The position numbers and the translations under genes were made by a program. The notes beneath the pieces were generated by a model that made no database searches, was not told where the DNA came from, and saw only the letters and a program-made list of their open reading frames with translations. A DNA stretch of 13,983 nucleotides from an uncultured Oscillospiraceae bacterium (GTDB taxonomy: Bacteria; Bacillota; Clostridia; Oscillospirales; Oscillospiraceae). Shown here one piece after another: positions 13,758 through 13,983 of the stretch. Every line of letters starts with the position of its first letter. Positions within the stretch are counted from its first letter, which is position 1. The stretch spans positions 1 to 13,983 of the forward strand of contig CAAEKI010000195.1 in NCBI GenBank assembly GCA_900756495.1, given 5' to 3'.

Positions 13758-13786
13758 ATTATATCGCGCTTTTATCCCTCTGACAA
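13758..13786 (-). promoter_or_regulatory. Sigma-A promoter of purA
   Basis: On the minus strand TTGTCA (13781-13786) and TATAAT (13758-13763) are 17 bases apart. Transcription would start near 13751, giving a leader of about 73 bases. I see no clear purine riboswitch in it. Confidence 0.75.
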
Positions 13787-13808
13787 GGCGCATTTTGCAA
13801 AAAAATGG

Positions 13809-13983
13809 TTAATAACTCCCCTCTGGTTTGGCAATTTGAAAGGTGGGAATCCCTTCGGCGTAGGGGGCAAGCGTATAGAGCGGATAAAAGAGTATAATCC
13901 CTTTGTCGGTAAGATAGAAACGGTCCGGATGAAAATCCCGCTCCAGACGTTCCCGCCAGTCCTGATAGAACAGGGCCTCGCTG
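13809..13983 (-). CDS. DUF3298/RsiV-like protein, C-terminal fragment
   Basis: The last 57 codons of a minus-strand gene whose 5' part lies beyond the window. The visible end includes WRERLERDFHPDRFYLTDKG, then IILFYPLYTLAPYAEGIPTF. The Y-x-(L/I)-A-P-Y-A-x-G-I-P pattern is the end of the DUF3298 domain, found in the extracellular part of anti-sigma factor RsiV (which binds lysozyme) and in other secreted or membrane-anchored proteins. Which kind this is cannot be told without the N-terminus. No terminator separates it from the purA promoter, whose -35 lies 23 bases after the stop. Confidence 0.75.
   Translation of the reverse strand, partial: SEALFYQDWRERLERDFHPDRFYLTDKGIILFYPLYTLAPYAEGIPTFQIAKPEGSY

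Overview
The window looks like chromosomal DNA of an anaerobic, spore-forming Clostridia bacterium, probably an Oscillospiraceae relative. This rests on four signs: moderately high GC coding sequence, GGAGG-type ribosome binding sites with some GTG and TTG starts, consensus sigma-A promoters, and the gene content (YtvI-like permease, clostridial-type PurA, free-standing ACT protein, DUF3298 protein). The genus cannot be fixed from this sequence. I see no phage, transposon, CRISPR array or large foreign island; most of the window is housekeeping DNA.

Layout. Positions 1-993 (minus) hold a truncated YtvI/AI-2E-family membrane protein. Diverging from it at 1176-4171 (plus) is an aspartate-family amino-acid block: an ACT-domain regulator of the PheB/UPF0735 type, homoserine dehydrogenase and aspartate kinase. 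The kinase carries a strong internal start that would yield a separate regulatory beta subunit. A bidirectional terminator separates this block from a converging MarR-regulator/TauE-type exporter operon (4419-5634, minus), whose sigma-A promoter is overlapped by a perfect inverted repeat. Next come tRNA-Leu(GAG) (minus), a short-chain dehydrogenase (plus) and tRNA-Leu(CAG) (plus). A roughly 720-base stretch without a sizeable gene follows; its second half holds a compact promoter / 25-codon ORF / terminator unit.

From 7935 to 9664 (plus) lie a TVP38/DedA-like membrane protein, a TetR regulator and a small GIY-YIG nuclease-fold protein. A bidirectional terminator separates them from a minus-strand CofE-like (F420-0:gamma-glutamyl ligase family) protein with a LysR regulator upstream. 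Diverging from LysR is a 52-codon protein of unknown function with its own promoter. The window ends with minus-strand purA, which has its own terminator and promoter, and the C-terminal end of a DUF3298/RsiV-like protein.

Working together: the ACT protein, Hom and LysC form the entry and branch point of threonine/methionine/lysine synthesis and are probably controlled by amino-acid feedback. MarR and the exporter form a coupled, probably autoregulated efflux unit. The rest are largely single-gene transcription units with well defined promoters and terminators. I did not find a clear new multi-gene system. The best leads are the internal lysC start, the ACT protein paired with a Hom that lacks an obvious ACT motif, the two microprotein-scale units, and the CofE homologue with no F420 genes nearby.
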